NCBI GenBank assembly: GCA_964444835.1
Contig: CAYUIT010000016.1
Location: 1-64,000 of the forward strand
Length of the DNA: 64,000 bases
Source: CADEED01 sp964444835
GTDB lineage: Bacteria; Pseudomonadota; Gammaproteobacteria; Steroidobacterales; Steroidobacteraceae
Direction: 5' to 3'
Shown: in pieces, positions 9,256-18,520 of the stretch
Position numbering within the stretch: position 1 is the first letter of the stretch
Layout of the letters: each line of letters begins with the position of its first letter
Translations under genes and position numbers: made by a program
Notes under the pieces: model-generated
What the model was told of the DNA's origin: nothing
The model's database searches: none
Seen by the model: only the letters and a program-made list of their open reading frames with translations

Positions 9256-10418
9256 CTCCTCATGCTCTGATCGTCGGCGCCGGCATCGGCGGTTTAGCGG
9301 CAGCGCTCGCCCTGCAGCGTGCAGGCCAGCGCGTCACGGTGCTCGAATCTGCGGCCGAGCTCGGCGACGTGGGCGCCGGCTTGTCGATTACGCCGAACGC
9401 GAGCCTCGCATTGGCTGCGCTCGGACTCGCGCCCGCTCTCGAGAATATTGGCAGTATCCCGCGCGCTGGCGCCGTGCGGCACTACCAGTCGGGTGCCACG
9501 CTCGTAGCACTGCACCAAGACGCCAGTCGTGAGCGCTATGGCGCACCCCTCTATCACGTGCATCGTGCCGATCTGCATCGCGTACTCGCGGACGCCGTGC
9601 GAGAACGCGACGCCCATTGCATTCGCACTAACAGCACGGTGGTCGCTTACGACGCGACCGCGGACCAGGTGAGCGTCACGCTAGCGGACGGCTCACACGT
9701 GCGCGGCGACTGGTTAGTAGGCTGTGATGGCATTCGCTCAACGATTCGCACGCGCATGCGGGGACCGGAACGCGCTCACTTCACAGGCTTCGTCGCTTGG
9801 CGCGGCGTCGTGGATACGGTGCGAATTGCAGAATCGCTCTGCGATCCGCCGTTATGCATGACGGTTGGACCGCGGCGGCTCGTCATGCGCTACCTCCTGC
9901 GCCGCGGAACGCAGCTGAACATCGTCGCGGTGGCTCGACGTGATGCTTGGACCGAAGAGGGCTGGTCGGTCGCGGCGGAGCGCGACGAATTGCTCACCGA
10001 ATTCGCCGACTTTGAGCCGCATACGCGCGACCTATTGGCCGCGATCCCTGCCGAGCGCTGTTTCAAATGGGGCTTGTTTGATCGCGACCCGCTACCCGTT
10101 TGGAGCATGCACCTGTGTACCTTGTTAGGCGATGCAGCACATCCCATGCCACCGTTCACAGGGCAAGGCGCGGTGATGGCGCTCGAAGATGCCGTGGTGC
10201 TTGGGCGCGCCGCCGCAGCCAGCCCTCATCCATCCGAGGCGTGTCGCCGCTACGAAGCCGCGCGTCGCCCGCGTGTCGATGCGGTCCTGGCAATGTCGCG
10301 CGCGCGGGCGAATTTGTACTTTGCCGACGACCCTGCCGCGCAAGTTCAAGCGCTCGGTCAGGGCATGGCGGAATTACGGACGCTGTACACCTACAACGCC
10401 GGCACGGTCGCGATTTGA
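9240..10418 (+). CDS. FAD-dependent aromatic-type monooxygenase
   Basis: A 392-residue group A flavoprotein hydroxylase. The dinucleotide fold LIVGAGIGGLAAALALQRAG is near the N-terminus, VGCDGIRSTIRTRM is the DG motif and LLGDAAHPMPPFTGQGAVMALEDAV the GD motif. It resembles salicylate, 3-hydroxybenzoate and 6-hydroxynicotinate monooxygenases; the substrate cannot be read from sequence. ATG 9240 overlaps the dehydrogenase gene by 16 bases and is the only good in-frame start. Why an aromatic-type hydroxylase sits with hydroxybutyrate genes is not obvious. Confidence 0.88.
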   Translation: MDGAVTPHALIVGAGIGGLAAALALQRAGQRVTVLESAAELGDVGAGLSITPNASLALAALGLAPALENIGSIPRAGAVRHYQSGATLVALHQDASRERYGAPLYHVHRADLHRVLADAVRERDAHCIRTNSTVVAYDATADQVSVTLADGSHVRGDWLVGCDGIRSTIRTRMRGPERAHFTGFVAWRGVVDTVRIAESLCDPPLCMTVGPRRLVMRYLLRRGTQLNIVAVARRDAWTEEGWSVAAERDELLTEFADFEPHTRDLLAAIPAERCFKWGLFDRDPLPVWSMHLCTLLGDAAHPMPPFTGQGAVMALEDAVVLGRAAAASPHPSEACRRYEAARRPRVDAVLAMSRARANLYFADDPAAQVQALGQGMAELRTLYTYNAGTVAI

Positions 10419-10422
10419 GCGC

Positions 10423-11325
10423 CTAACTGGCGAGCCGTGCACGCTCTGCCAACACGAGTGCGCCCATCGCGCCGGCCGAGTCCTTCAGCCCCGGCGCAAC
10501 AATGAAGTCATCGAACGACTCGCTCAAGCGCGGGTGATGCAGATAGCCCGCGAGCTGATCGCGCGCCGCGGAACGTACCAACGGATACACCGTGCCGTCG
10601 GTCGTGAGGCCGCCCCCTAACACGATGACGCTCGGCGAAATCATCAAAGCGATCGCCGCGCACAACTGCCCCAGATAGAAGCCAATGACCTCGCGCGCAG
10701 GGTGATCTGGCGGCAACTGATCCAGGCGCTGGCCCCAGCGGGCTACGACAGCCGGACCGCTAACAAGTCCTTCGAGGCAGTCTCCGTGGAACGGGCAAAC
10801 GCCGCGGAAATCTTGGTCGTAGGGATGGCGCGGTACGCGCAGATGTCCCATCTCGGGATGGATCAAGCCGGGCACGGCGTGCCCGTCCACGGCGATGCCG
10901 CCGCCGATGCCCGTGCCGGCCGTCACGTAGACCACAGTGCGATGGCCTGCACCGGCGCCCCAACGAGCTTCGGCGACAGCCGCACCATTGACGTCTGTAT
11001 CGATCGCCACGGGTCGCTGAAAGGCCGCCTGCAACGGCTGCGTGAGGCTCACGCCGCTCCACTGCGGCTTGGGCGTGCGGGTGATCGCACCGAAAGTCGA
11101 CGAACGCGGATCGAGATCGAGCGGCCCGAAGGATGCGATGCCAAACGCCGCGAGCGGCCCCTGGCGTGCATCGACAGCGCGAAAGAAATCGACCACGTCG
11201 GCGAGCGTCGCTTCTGGCGCGCGGGTGTCGAAACGCGCGCGCTCGACGATCTCGCCATCGGCACGACCGACGACACACACGAACTTCGTGCCGCCCGCTT
11301 CAATTCCTCCTAACAAATGCTGCAT
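10423..11325 (-). CDS. ROK-family fructokinase
   Basis: A 300-residue sugar kinase. N-terminal GGIEAGGTKFVCVVG is the ATP phosphate loop. Then come AIDTDVNGAAVAEARWGAG, VTAGTGIGGGIAVDG, and the ROK zinc-binding segment HPEMGHLRVPRH ... GVCPFHGDCLEGLVSGPA. The EAGGTKF start and the HGDCLEG segment match ROK fructokinases (Mak/ScrK type) better than glucokinases. It would phosphorylate the fructose released by the sucrose phosphorylase at 15648-17123, which fits the Entner-Doudoroff operon further on. It is convergent with the monooxygenase, 4 bases apart. Confidence 0.86.
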   Translation of the reverse strand: MQHLLGGIEAGGTKFVCVVGRADGEIVERARFDTRAPEATLADVVDFFRAVDARQGPLAAFGIASFGPLDLDPRSSTFGAITRTPKPQWSGVSLTQPLQAAFQRPVAIDTDVNGAAVAEARWGAGAGHRTVVYVTAGTGIGGGIAVDGHAVPGLIHPEMGHLRVPRHPYDQDFRGVCPFHGDCLEGLVSGPAVVARWGQRLDQLPPDHPAREVIGFYLGQLCAAIALMISPSVIVLGGGLTTDGTVYPLVRSAARDQLAGYLHHPRLSESFDDFIVAPGLKDSAGAMGALVLAERARLAS

Positions 11326-11331
11326 CCCACC

Positions 11332-11595
11332 TCACTCACCCACGAGCTGAATCGCATCTACGTACTTGTTGCTGGTATTGAGCGCGTGAGCAAAGCTGTA
11401 GCACGCACCGCTCACCTTGTACGGTGCGGCTTCTAGCTTCGTCACATACCACGTGCGATCGCCGCGCGCGTCGGGCTTGATCTCATCGAGCCCGCTCCAC
11501 GCTTCACGCGCTTTGCCTTCCGTATCGATCACTTCGATCTTTTTCACCGAGCCGACACCGAAGCGCGAGCGTGACGAATCCCCTACAAAAAGCAA
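11332..11595 (-). pseudogene. Orphan C-terminal fragment, unrecognised
   Basis: An 87-codon open frame whose only upstream start is a TTG lying in the T-run of the receptor's terminator. The peptide reads like the end of a larger protein: GVGSVKKIEVIDTEGKAREAW, RTWYVTKLEAAPYKVSG, then ALNTSNKYVDAIQLVGE, a beta-rich pattern reminiscent of a jelly-roll or discoidin-like tail. No N-terminal part is nearby in any frame. It ends 6 bases before the fructokinase start. I read it as a remnant of a deleted gene; a small leaderless gene is the alternative. Confidence 0.4.
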
Positions 11596-11623
11596 GGCCC
11601 GCCGAAGCGTGCTTCGACGGGCC
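11596..11623 (-). terminator. Rho-independent terminator after sucrose-locus TonB receptor
   Basis: A 13-bp stem with one mismatch (11596-11608 with 11611-11623, core GAAGC/GCTTC), a 2-nt loop, and a T-rich tail TTGCTTTTTG on the minus strand. It lies 34 bases after the receptor stop. Confidence 0.75.
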
Positions 11624-11657
11624 CTGCGATTCGTTCGATCGACAAATCCTATGCCAA

Positions 11658-14174
11658 TCAGAACTCGTAGCGAACGCTCAACATCGACGAGCGGCCCGAC
11701 AACGGGCGACCTCGAACAACTGAGCCGATACCGGCGATCGCGGCAGGGACGACGCCCTCCTCGGCTTCCGTCAACACGAACTCATCGGTGAGATTGTTCA
11801 CGTTGAAGGACAGCGTCAGCGCGTCGGTGACGCGGAAGCTACCGAAGGCGTGGACGATCACGTAGCCGTCTTGCTTGAGCTGGTTCACGTCCGCAAGGTA
11901 GTACTCGCTTGAGCCCTGGAACGTCGCACCGATTGACCAACGATCTGCGCGATACGACGGCGTCAACGTGTAGATCAAGTCGGCCTGACGACGCGGCGTA
12001 TTGCCAACGACCGCTGGGTTGTTGCGATCCGCCTTGATCTCGGCGTCCGTCCACGTGATGTTGCCCGCGATACCGAAGTTATTGATCGAGTAGTTACCCT
12101 CGAGCTCGAGACCGTTGGCTTCGTAGTCACGCACGAAGGTGGCACCGCTCGTGATCTCGGCGTTGGTCTCCTCCGTCTTCGTATTGAAGAACGTGGCATA
12201 GAACGCCAGCGGCCCACTCTTGTACTTGTAGCCCACTTCGAGCTGCTCGACATTGTCGAAACCGTCGAAGCTCGAGTCGAGCGATCCGTCAGGGTTGATG
12301 GCACCGTCGATCTGCAACAAGCGATCGGCGATCGCACGACCACCATCGCTGTAGCGAGCGAACACCGACATATTGTCGCGGAACAACCACGTGCCGCCCA
12401 GCGAGAACGCCGTGTTGTCAGCGTCGTAGTTCACGAAGTTGACCGTCGAGGCGTTGTTAGCCACGGCGACGCCGCGCGCTTCCCAGAAGTCGATCTGGCC
12501 GTTGTTATCGACATCGACGAGGATGCCGTTCTGCACGCTCGTGCCGAACGCACCGCGACCGCAGCACGCCGCCGACCGCTGGCCACGCGCCTCGACTTCA
12601 TCACGACGTACGCTGATGTCGAAGTTGAACTGGTCGAGATCGAATGCCACGTTCAAGTACGGCGCCGTAGTGTCGTACTCCAGGTCCCAAGCCCACGACA
12701 GCAAGCCCGGGAACCACAAGCCGTTGTTAGCGACGACTGCGCCGTTGTTCGCGCGGACGTTGACCGTGCGCGACTCGCCACCCACGAATGTCTCAAGAAT
12801 GAACGGCCAGGAGTTCCAGTCGATGTCGATTGCTTGCTTCGACTTGTACAAGCCCACCGTGATTGCGGCACGGCCGACTTCCTTCGATACCTTCAAGTCG
12901 TTGATCAAATTGCCGACGTCATTGAACGTCACGTCGAACAGCAAGTTCTGGAAGCCGAGCGCCGAGCGCGGCACCGTCGATCCTGCCGAGGGGCCGCTAC
13001 CGAGCGTGATGTTAGCCGCTGCGATGTTAGTGCAATCGGCGGCCGTCAGCGTCTGGCCCATGCCGTTCGCAGGTGATCCGGCGCAAACGCCGTCCGCCAG
13101 AGCACCGACCGTGCCGACGCCATCCGTGAACGGCGAAATCCAGCTACCGCTGATCTCCGACGTGCGGAACTTGTTATTGATGCGCCAGCCATTGCCGAGC
13201 TCACGATCGAACTCGAAGCCGAACGAACTCACCTTCGAGTGAATGCCTTCGGTCACATCGCGTTGCAAGCGGTCGCCGAATGCATTGAACGTGGAGATCG
13301 TCGCTTGGTAGGGCGAATGCAGCGCTTGCGTGCTCGCATCGAAACCCGCTACCGGGCCGAAGTCGCCATTGCTCTTCACGAGCACGGGCGCCGGCATGTA
13401 CGTCGTGACGCGGTCGTCGAGACGCTTGGCGAAGAAGCGGATGAAGCCGTCGTCAAAGGTCTTGGTCAGGTTGAATTTGACCTGGCCACCTTTGTCGCCG
13501 TCGAAGCCCGTCTCGCGCACGCCTTCGCCCGTGCGATAGAAACCACCGATGTGGTAGTTGATCGAGTCGGAGAGCGCGCCGCCGTAAGAGAAGTCGGTGC
13601 GCAGCTCATCGTAGTCGAGGCCGTACGCCAAACCGACACGGCCGCCTTCTTTGTCGCCGTAATTCGAGATCATGTTGATGATGCCGCCGGGCGAGTTGCT
13701 CGCGAATGTCGAAGCGGAACCACCGCGTACCGACTCGATACGCGACACGCTGCCGTCGTAGCGGATGAAGTTGTCACCGTTGGCGAAATTCATATCGCCG
13801 AACTCGACGACCGGCAGGCCGTCCTCGTGCAACTGCAAATACTTGGCACCGCCGGTCGCGAGCGGAATGCCGCGAATGGTGATGTTCGCGTTGCCGTTAC
13901 CGCCCGACGACTCGGAACGAATGCCGGGCAGACTGCGGAACACTTCCGCGACGGAACGCGGCGCGATTTCGTTGAGCGCATCGATACTGAGCGCGCTCGT
14001 CGAGATGCTCGATTCGAGACGATTGACAGGTCGTGCCACTGCGGTGACGACGACTTCTTCGAGTGTTTCTTCTTCGGCTGGTGCGCTGTCTTGCGCGTTG
14101 GCCGTCGTGAAGACGAACAGCCCGCTCACCAAACACGTGAACGGACGCAGCCACTGGCGTTGCGTTGCGGACAT
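11658..14174 (-). CDS. TonB-dependent receptor, probably for sucrose
   Basis: An 838-residue outer-membrane receptor from ATG 14174 (MSATQRQWLRP), with SD AGGGGAAAC. It has a signal peptide ending near TTANAQ, the TonB-box-like LEEVVVTAVARPVNRLESS, plug segments RSLPGIRSESSGGNGNANITIRGI and RIESVRGGSASTFASNSPGGIINM, and a long barrel ending SMLSVRYEF. An in-frame extension upstream would run through the promoter and operator, so I rejected it. The perfect palindrome TGCAATCGATTGCA lies 85 bases upstream, the same word found before sucrose phosphorylase, zwf and the MFS transporter; a sucrose or related disaccharide cargo is inferred from that. Confidence 0.9.
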   Translation of the reverse strand: MSATQRQWLRPFTCLVSGLFVFTTANAQDSAPAEEETLEEVVVTAVARPVNRLESSISTSALSIDALNEIAPRSVAEVFRSLPGIRSESSGGNGNANITIRGIPLATGGAKYLQLHEDGLPVVEFGDMNFANGDNFIRYDGSVSRIESVRGGSASTFASNSPGGIINMISNYGDKEGGRVGLAYGLDYDELRTDFSYGGALSDSINYHIGGFYRTGEGVRETGFDGDKGGQVKFNLTKTFDDGFIRFFAKRLDDRVTTYMPAPVLVKSNGDFGPVAGFDASTQALHSPYQATISTFNAFGDRLQRDVTEGIHSKVSSFGFEFDRELGNGWRINNKFRTSEISGSWISPFTDGVGTVGALADGVCAGSPANGMGQTLTAADCTNIAAANITLGSGPSAGSTVPRSALGFQNLLFDVTFNDVGNLINDLKVSKEVGRAAITVGLYKSKQAIDIDWNSWPFILETFVGGESRTVNVRANNGAVVANNGLWFPGLLSWAWDLEYDTTAPYLNVAFDLDQFNFDISVRRDEVEARGQRSAACCGRGAFGTSVQNGILVDVDNNGQIDFWEARGVAVANNASTVNFVNYDADNTAFSLGGTWLFRDNMSVFARYSDGGRAIADRLLQIDGAINPDGSLDSSFDGFDNVEQLEVGYKYKSGPLAFYATFFNTKTEETNAEITSGATFVRDYEANGLELEGNYSINNFGIAGNITWTDAEIKADRNNPAVVGNTPRRQADLIYTLTPSYRADRWSIGATFQGSSEYYLADVNQLKQDGYVIVHAFGSFRVTDALTLSFNVNNLTDEFVLTEAEEGVVPAAIAGIGSVVRGRPLSGRSSMLSVRYEF

Positions 14175-14258
14175 GATGTTTCCCCTCGTTGTGGACGGCG
14201 AACCACAGTGCGTCATTGCCTGCGGAACTCTCGACCTCGGGTTGAGGCTACTATGGTC

Positions 14259-14272
14259 TGCAATCGATTGCA
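14259..14272. promoter_or_regulatory. LacI-type operator TGCAATCGATTGCA before TonB receptor
   Basis: A perfect 14-bp palindrome with a CG centre, typical of LacI-family sites. A further half-site CGATTGCA lies at 14287-14294. It precedes the receptor start by 85 bases. The best candidate protein is the LacI regulator at 17250-18293. Confidence 0.75.
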
Positions 14273-14357
14273 ATTGCAGCGACAAACGATTGCAGGCATA
14301 GCCACCTGTGTCGCGGCGCCGCCACAATCGAGGCGGTGTTGGGGCGGTCTGCGCGGG

Positions 14358-15545
14358 CTACTGCGGGGGCTGCCGGCGCGCCAACATCGGTTGCACAACC
14401 GGTACGGTGAGCATCGTGCTCGCCACGGCCATCAGCAGCAACGCGGTGAACATGTCGGCCGAAATCAATTGCTTGTCGAGTAACACATTGGAAAACACGA
14501 TCATGATCAGCGCCTTGGTTTGTAGCAGCCAGCCGACCAGGGCGGCCTCCCCGGGCGCCCACCGCAGAATTCGCCCTGCCAGCTGCACGCCTACCAACTT
14601 CCCGACGACCGCAGCCACGAGGAGTGCCGCCGCCACCAAGAAGACACTCGGGCCGCCAAGCGCCCACGTCGTTCGCAAACCCGTGCTCAGGAAGAACACG
14701 GGCATCATCACTAACAAGATCGTACGACGAAATTCATCGAGTTCACGCGGGTCGAACCAGTCGCGCTCGAGAATCGTCCCCGCAAGGAATGCACCCACCA
14801 TGAAGTGCAGCCCGCAGTAGTCGGCGCCAAAAGACACGACCGTCAGCCAAATCAAACCCACATACCAGCGATCGCGCGGTGACAAACGTGGCATCAGTTT
14901 GCGCAGCGCCTGCCCTGCAATCAGAAACGCGAGCAGGAACACCACCTGCATGCCCACCCGGTGCCAGTCCATCAGAATCAGCGCCAACACGGCCCAAATC
15001 AGCAGATCGTCGAGGCTGGCGTAGCGCAGGATTCTCTGCCCGAGTGGCTGACGCAGTATCTCAAGCTTCTCCATCAGCAAGATCAAAATGGGCAATGCCG
15101 TCACCGCACACGCCATGCCAACGCCCAGCACGAACTGCCAGTCATGCGCCTTGGCACCCATCCAACCAGGCTCATCGACGAGCAGCGCCGCAACGATCGC
15201 GCCAGTCGCAAGGGGCACGACCAGCGCGCAGCCAGCAGTGATCGCACTCTCGCGCCGCTCAGCCCAAGCGCTGCGCAGGTCGAGCTCAATGCCTGCGATC
15301 CAAACGAAGCACATCACGGCCCACCACGCGATGCCGTTGAGTAGCGCGATCACCGCTGGACTGAAGACCGTGGCATGCAGCTCAGGCTGCCAAACCCCCA
15401 AGATGCCTGGTCCTAACAAGATGCCCGTGATGATTTGCACGACCACGAGCGGCGCATAGCGCTCGGTACGGCCGAGGCGCCAAATGGCGTACGGCACCGC
15501 GATGATGATCGTCATTGCGATCAGAAACAGCTCGGCCGAATTCAC
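14358..15545 (-). CDS. CPA2-type cation:proton antiporter
   Basis: A 395-residue inner-membrane protein with about a dozen hydrophobic segments. It has the family landmarks ITGILLGPGILG, IAGIELDLRSAWAERRES, VLGVGMACAVTALPILILLMEKLEILRQPLG, RYASLDDLLIWAVLAL (the DD pair) and VGAFLAGTILERDW. Such proteins exchange Na+ or K+ for H+. The start is GTG 15545. There is no sign of a C-terminal TrkA-N domain. It lies just upstream of the receptor on the same strand, but the receptor has its own operator; a functional link to sucrose is not evident. Confidence 0.85.
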   Translation of the reverse strand: MNSAELFLIAMTIIIAVPYAIWRLGRTERYAPLVVVQIITGILLGPGILGVWQPELHATVFSPAVIALLNGIAWWAVMCFVWIAGIELDLRSAWAERRESAITAGCALVVPLATGAIVAALLVDEPGWMGAKAHDWQFVLGVGMACAVTALPILILLMEKLEILRQPLGQRILRYASLDDLLIWAVLALILMDWHRVGMQVVFLLAFLIAGQALRKLMPRLSPRDRWYVGLIWLTVVSFGADYCGLHFMVGAFLAGTILERDWFDPRELDEFRRTILLVMMPVFFLSTGLRTTWALGGPSVFLVAAALLVAAVVGKLVGVQLAGRILRWAPGEAALVGWLLQTKALIMIVFSNVLLDKQLISADMFTALLLMAVASTMLTVPVVQPMLARRQPPQ

Positions 15546-15647
15546 GTTATAGGTTCTCGGATGCGGGCGCCCTCTGACAGGGCAAGCTAACGCGAGACCG
15601 CGTCGAGATCAATCGCTCGCGGCGAGCTCACCGCGAGCGACGCGCAT

Positions 15648-17123
15648 CTACTTGCACCGGGCGAACTGCACCACGGAACCCCCTTGCGTGTACTCGAGTG
15701 CGAACGCCAGGGATTCGAATTGCACGCTGAGTTGAATGAACTCGCCCCCAGCAGCCCAGCGGAGCTTGAGCCCCTGGTCGCCGATGAGCTCTGCGGAGAA
15801 AGCGCCACCGAAGGCGGCATGCGTGTTGCGCAATCGAATGAGCGCCAACAAGTCGCGTACGACGGGCAGGCGCAGCGCCGACTCGATTTCATCAGCAGAA
15901 TAATGGTGTCGATTGATGTCGCGACCCACCTTGGTGCGCTCAAGCAAAGCCATGTCATTGCGACCGGCCAATAGACCGACGTAATAGATCTGCGGCACAC
16001 CGGGCACGAAGAGCTGGATCGCACGCGCGATCAAGTACGCGGTCGGATCCGCCCCGACCGCATCGAAAAACGTGCAATTGACCTGATAGAGATCGAGATT
16101 CGACGCCGCAGCGCCCGTCGCACGCCGACTTTCGCCGCGGCTCTTTTCGTGCACGATGTCGACCAACCGATCGAGCTCTTGCGGCGGCACGAGGCCGGGG
16201 CGATTCGCACGATCGCTTGTGTCCGCGCCAATGTCGATCACGCCGATCCCGTCGTGCGTATCGAGCACGGTCAACGCGTTGTTAGGCCGGATATCGAGCC
16301 ACTGCTTCAGGTAGCGCGCCGTGCGGAAGAACAACGCGTGGAGCACCAATGGCGGCAACGCGAAGTCATAGACCCAATCCACGTGCTTGGCGATCTCGAT
16401 TTGCTTGCGATAGTACGAGTGGATCTCGACGAGCACTTCAATACCGAGTGCATGCGCACGGCCCGTGAAATCTGCGATGAACGCAAACGTCTCGGGCATC
16501 ATAAAGCACGAATCGCCCGCCTTCTTGATCGCGTAGCCCGCTGCGTCGAGCCGAATCATCCGCACACCGTTGTCCGCGAGTGTGCGCAAGATGCTGTCGA
16601 GATATTCGCGGCCTTGCGGGTGCTCCACGGCAATGTCGATCTGCTGCGACGTAAACGTAGTCCACAAAATGCGCTTCTCGCCGTTCTTAAGCGTCGCATA
16701 GGTGAACGGCAAGCCTGGACGCGGTCGGTAGATCGCTAACAACTCTCGTTCGGTGGCACCGCGCGGAAACACCGAGTCGTACGTCAGGAACAACCCAGCA
16801 AACGGCGACGCCGCGCCCCGACTGCTGAAGTCTTGGAACTGTGGCGAATCCGCCGACATATGGTTGACGATTACATCGGACATGACGTCCGCGACAGCAG
16901 CGAGCGCTTTGACATCGGACCAATCGCCGAGGCGTGGATCGACTTGTGTGTGATCGATCGGATCGAAGCCCGCATCGGCACCGTCGATTGGATAGAAGAA
17001 CGGCAGCAAGTGAACCCCGCCAAACAGGCCTGCGAACGGCCCGCGCAGCAACGTCGCGAGATCGCGCAGCCCGCCCCCGCTCAAACGGTCCACGTAGGTA
17101 ATTAGTTGTACTTTGTTCTGCAT
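15648..17123 (-). CDS. Sucrose phosphorylase (GH13_18)
   Basis: A 491-residue cytosolic enzyme that splits sucrose with phosphate to glucose-1-phosphate and fructose. From ATG 17123 (MQNKVQLITYVDRL) the barrel motifs fall at the expected places: nucleophile Asp193 in RLDAAGY, acid/base Glu233 in LVEIHSYY, stabiliser Asp291 in TVLDTHDGIG, plus PIDGADAGFDPIDHTQVDPRLG near the start. Spacing and length match bifidobacterial-type sucrose phosphorylase. Related GH13_18 enzymes act on glucosylglycerol or sucrose-6-phosphate, so specificity is not final. The operator TGCAATCGATTGAA lies 59 bases upstream. Confidence 0.88.
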   Translation of the reverse strand: MQNKVQLITYVDRLSGGGLRDLATLLRGPFAGLFGGVHLLPFFYPIDGADAGFDPIDHTQVDPRLGDWSDVKALAAVADVMSDVIVNHMSADSPQFQDFSSRGAASPFAGLFLTYDSVFPRGATERELLAIYRPRPGLPFTYATLKNGEKRILWTTFTSQQIDIAVEHPQGREYLDSILRTLADNGVRMIRLDAAGYAIKKAGDSCFMMPETFAFIADFTGRAHALGIEVLVEIHSYYRKQIEIAKHVDWVYDFALPPLVLHALFFRTARYLKQWLDIRPNNALTVLDTHDGIGVIDIGADTSDRANRPGLVPPQELDRLVDIVHEKSRGESRRATGAAASNLDLYQVNCTFFDAVGADPTAYLIARAIQLFVPGVPQIYYVGLLAGRNDMALLERTKVGRDINRHHYSADEIESALRLPVVRDLLALIRLRNTHAAFGGAFSAELIGDQGLKLRWAAGGEFIQLSVQFESLAFALEYTQGGSVVQFARCK

Positions 17124-17181
17124 GCGCCGTGCAGCGTCTGCTGCACCCCCTCGAGTCATCGCTGTCGGGCAAAGCGTATTA

Positions 17182-17195
17182 TGCAATCGATTGAA
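17182..17195. promoter_or_regulatory. LacI-type operator before sucrose phosphorylase
   Basis: TGCAATCGATTGAA, one mismatch from the perfect TGCAATCGATTGCA at 14259 and 39846. It lies between the end of the LacI gene and the sucrose phosphorylase start, so the enzyme gene appears to have its own promoter. Confidence 0.7.
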
Positions 17196-17249
17196 ATGCC
17201 AGTTTTTTGCACTTTTTTAGGTCAGGCAGACCCGCAAAATCCAGCGTCA

Positions 17250-18293
17250 CTATTTCGCTTTGCGCGGCATGGCGGGCCGCACGCTGCTCGCCCGCACGAT
17301 CAGTTCCACAGGCAGTATCGATGACGCCACCTCGCGCCCGGCGATGACGTCGAGCAATTTCTCCACGAGCAGCTGGCCGCTCTTGGCCAGATCCTGCCGT
17401 AACGTCGTCAATGGCGGCGACGCGAACATCGCCATCGGCAGCCCATCGAAGCCGACGACGGCGACATCTTGCGGCACGCGCAGCTTGTGTTCCGCGAGCG
17501 CACGCATCGCGCTCATCGCAATGCCGTCGGAAGCCGCCACGATACCGTCGATTTGCAGCCCGCTCGCGAGCAACGACTTCGCTTCTTGGTAGGCCGCATC
17601 CGCGCCGAAATGCACCGCAATCTCGAGCCGCGGTGCCTGATCGAGCCGATGCTGCTCGAGGGCGCGGACGTAGCCCTCACGGCGCGCCGACACCTCTGGC
17701 ACACGCGTATCGCCAAAGAATGCGATGCGCCGGCAGCCTTGGTCGATCAGGTGCGAGGTTGCTAGATAGCCGCCGCTCAGGTTATCGGAGCCGACCGTTA
17801 TGTAGCGCTGATCGTCGAGCTTTTGCCCCCACACGACGAACTTGAGTCCCGCGGCGGCGGCTTCGTTCAACGCCGAATGATGCAAGCTCTGTCCAATGAC
17901 TATGACGCCATCCGCACGGCGCGCACGCAGACTCTCGCTGACCCAATCGGGCGAACTCCCGTCGATTTTTGCCAGCAGCAAGCTATAGCCGCGTTCCGTC
18001 AGCGCATCGGCGATATGTCCTAACAACTCCATGAAGAACGGATCTGAGACGGATTGGCGGCTTTCATGCTGGAGCGGAATGAGCACGGCGATCGTCCGCG
18101 TAATCCGCGACCGTAAACTGCTCGCCACGGGATTCACGCGATAACCTGAACGCGCCGCGATCTCCTGGATGCGCTTGCGCGTCTTCTGTGCGATGAGAGG
18201 GCTGTCGGCCAGCGCTCGCGAGACCGTCGCTTCGCTGACGCCCGCCCGCTTCGCAAGATCGGCCATGGTAATGACAGCTATCGTCTTTGGCAT
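17250..18293 (-). CDS. LacI-family regulator of the sucrose genes
   Basis: A 347-residue regulator from ATG 18293 (MPKTIAVITMADLAKRAG); the inner ATG at 18266 is an alternative. The helix-turn-helix is MADLAKRAGVSEATVSRALADS, the hinge region YRVNPVASSLRSRITRTIAVLIP, followed by the periplasmic-binding-protein-like sensor domain ending VVGFDGLPMAMFASPPLTTLRQD. It stands directly upstream of sucrose phosphorylase on the same strand. It is the likeliest protein to bind TGCAATCGATTGCA; the inducer is probably sucrose, fructose or an Entner-Doudoroff intermediate (inference). Confidence 0.87.
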   Translation of the reverse strand: MPKTIAVITMADLAKRAGVSEATVSRALADSPLIAQKTRKRIQEIAARSGYRVNPVASSLRSRITRTIAVLIPLQHESRQSVSDPFFMELLGHIADALTERGYSLLLAKIDGSSPDWVSESLRARRADGVIVIGQSLHHSALNEAAAAGLKFVVWGQKLDDQRYITVGSDNLSGGYLATSHLIDQGCRRIAFFGDTRVPEVSARREGYVRALEQHRLDQAPRLEIAVHFGADAAYQEAKSLLASGLQIDGIVAASDGIAMSAMRALAEHKLRVPQDVAVVGFDGLPMAMFASPPLTTLRQDLAKSGQLLVEKLLDVIAGREVASSILPVELIVRASSVRPAMPRKAK

Positions 18294-18520
18294 GTGTCCA
18301 TGCTGCGCGAAGCCCCGCCGGGTGGCAAGCGCGCCGAGCAGCGACGACGACGAGCAAGACACGCCGAGTCCGCTAGGCGATCCGGGAGAGCCCGGCCATT
18401 GGGCCATCGCTTCCTTCGATTACACGGCGGCGCGGGGGACACGCCACAGCGTACGATCGGTCAATGGACCGGACCCTCCCAAGATTCAATGCGTCACTAC
18501 CGCACGGCTCCCGCCCGACA

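Noticed and set aside
10700..11313. 203-codon plus-strand frame
   Set aside because: Antisense to the ROK kinase, whose phosphate loop and zinc motif are complete.
13239..14483. 414-codon plus-strand frame
   Set aside because: Antisense to the sucrose-locus TonB receptor and its promoter, with low-complexity Arg/Val/Asp-rich sequence; a shadow.
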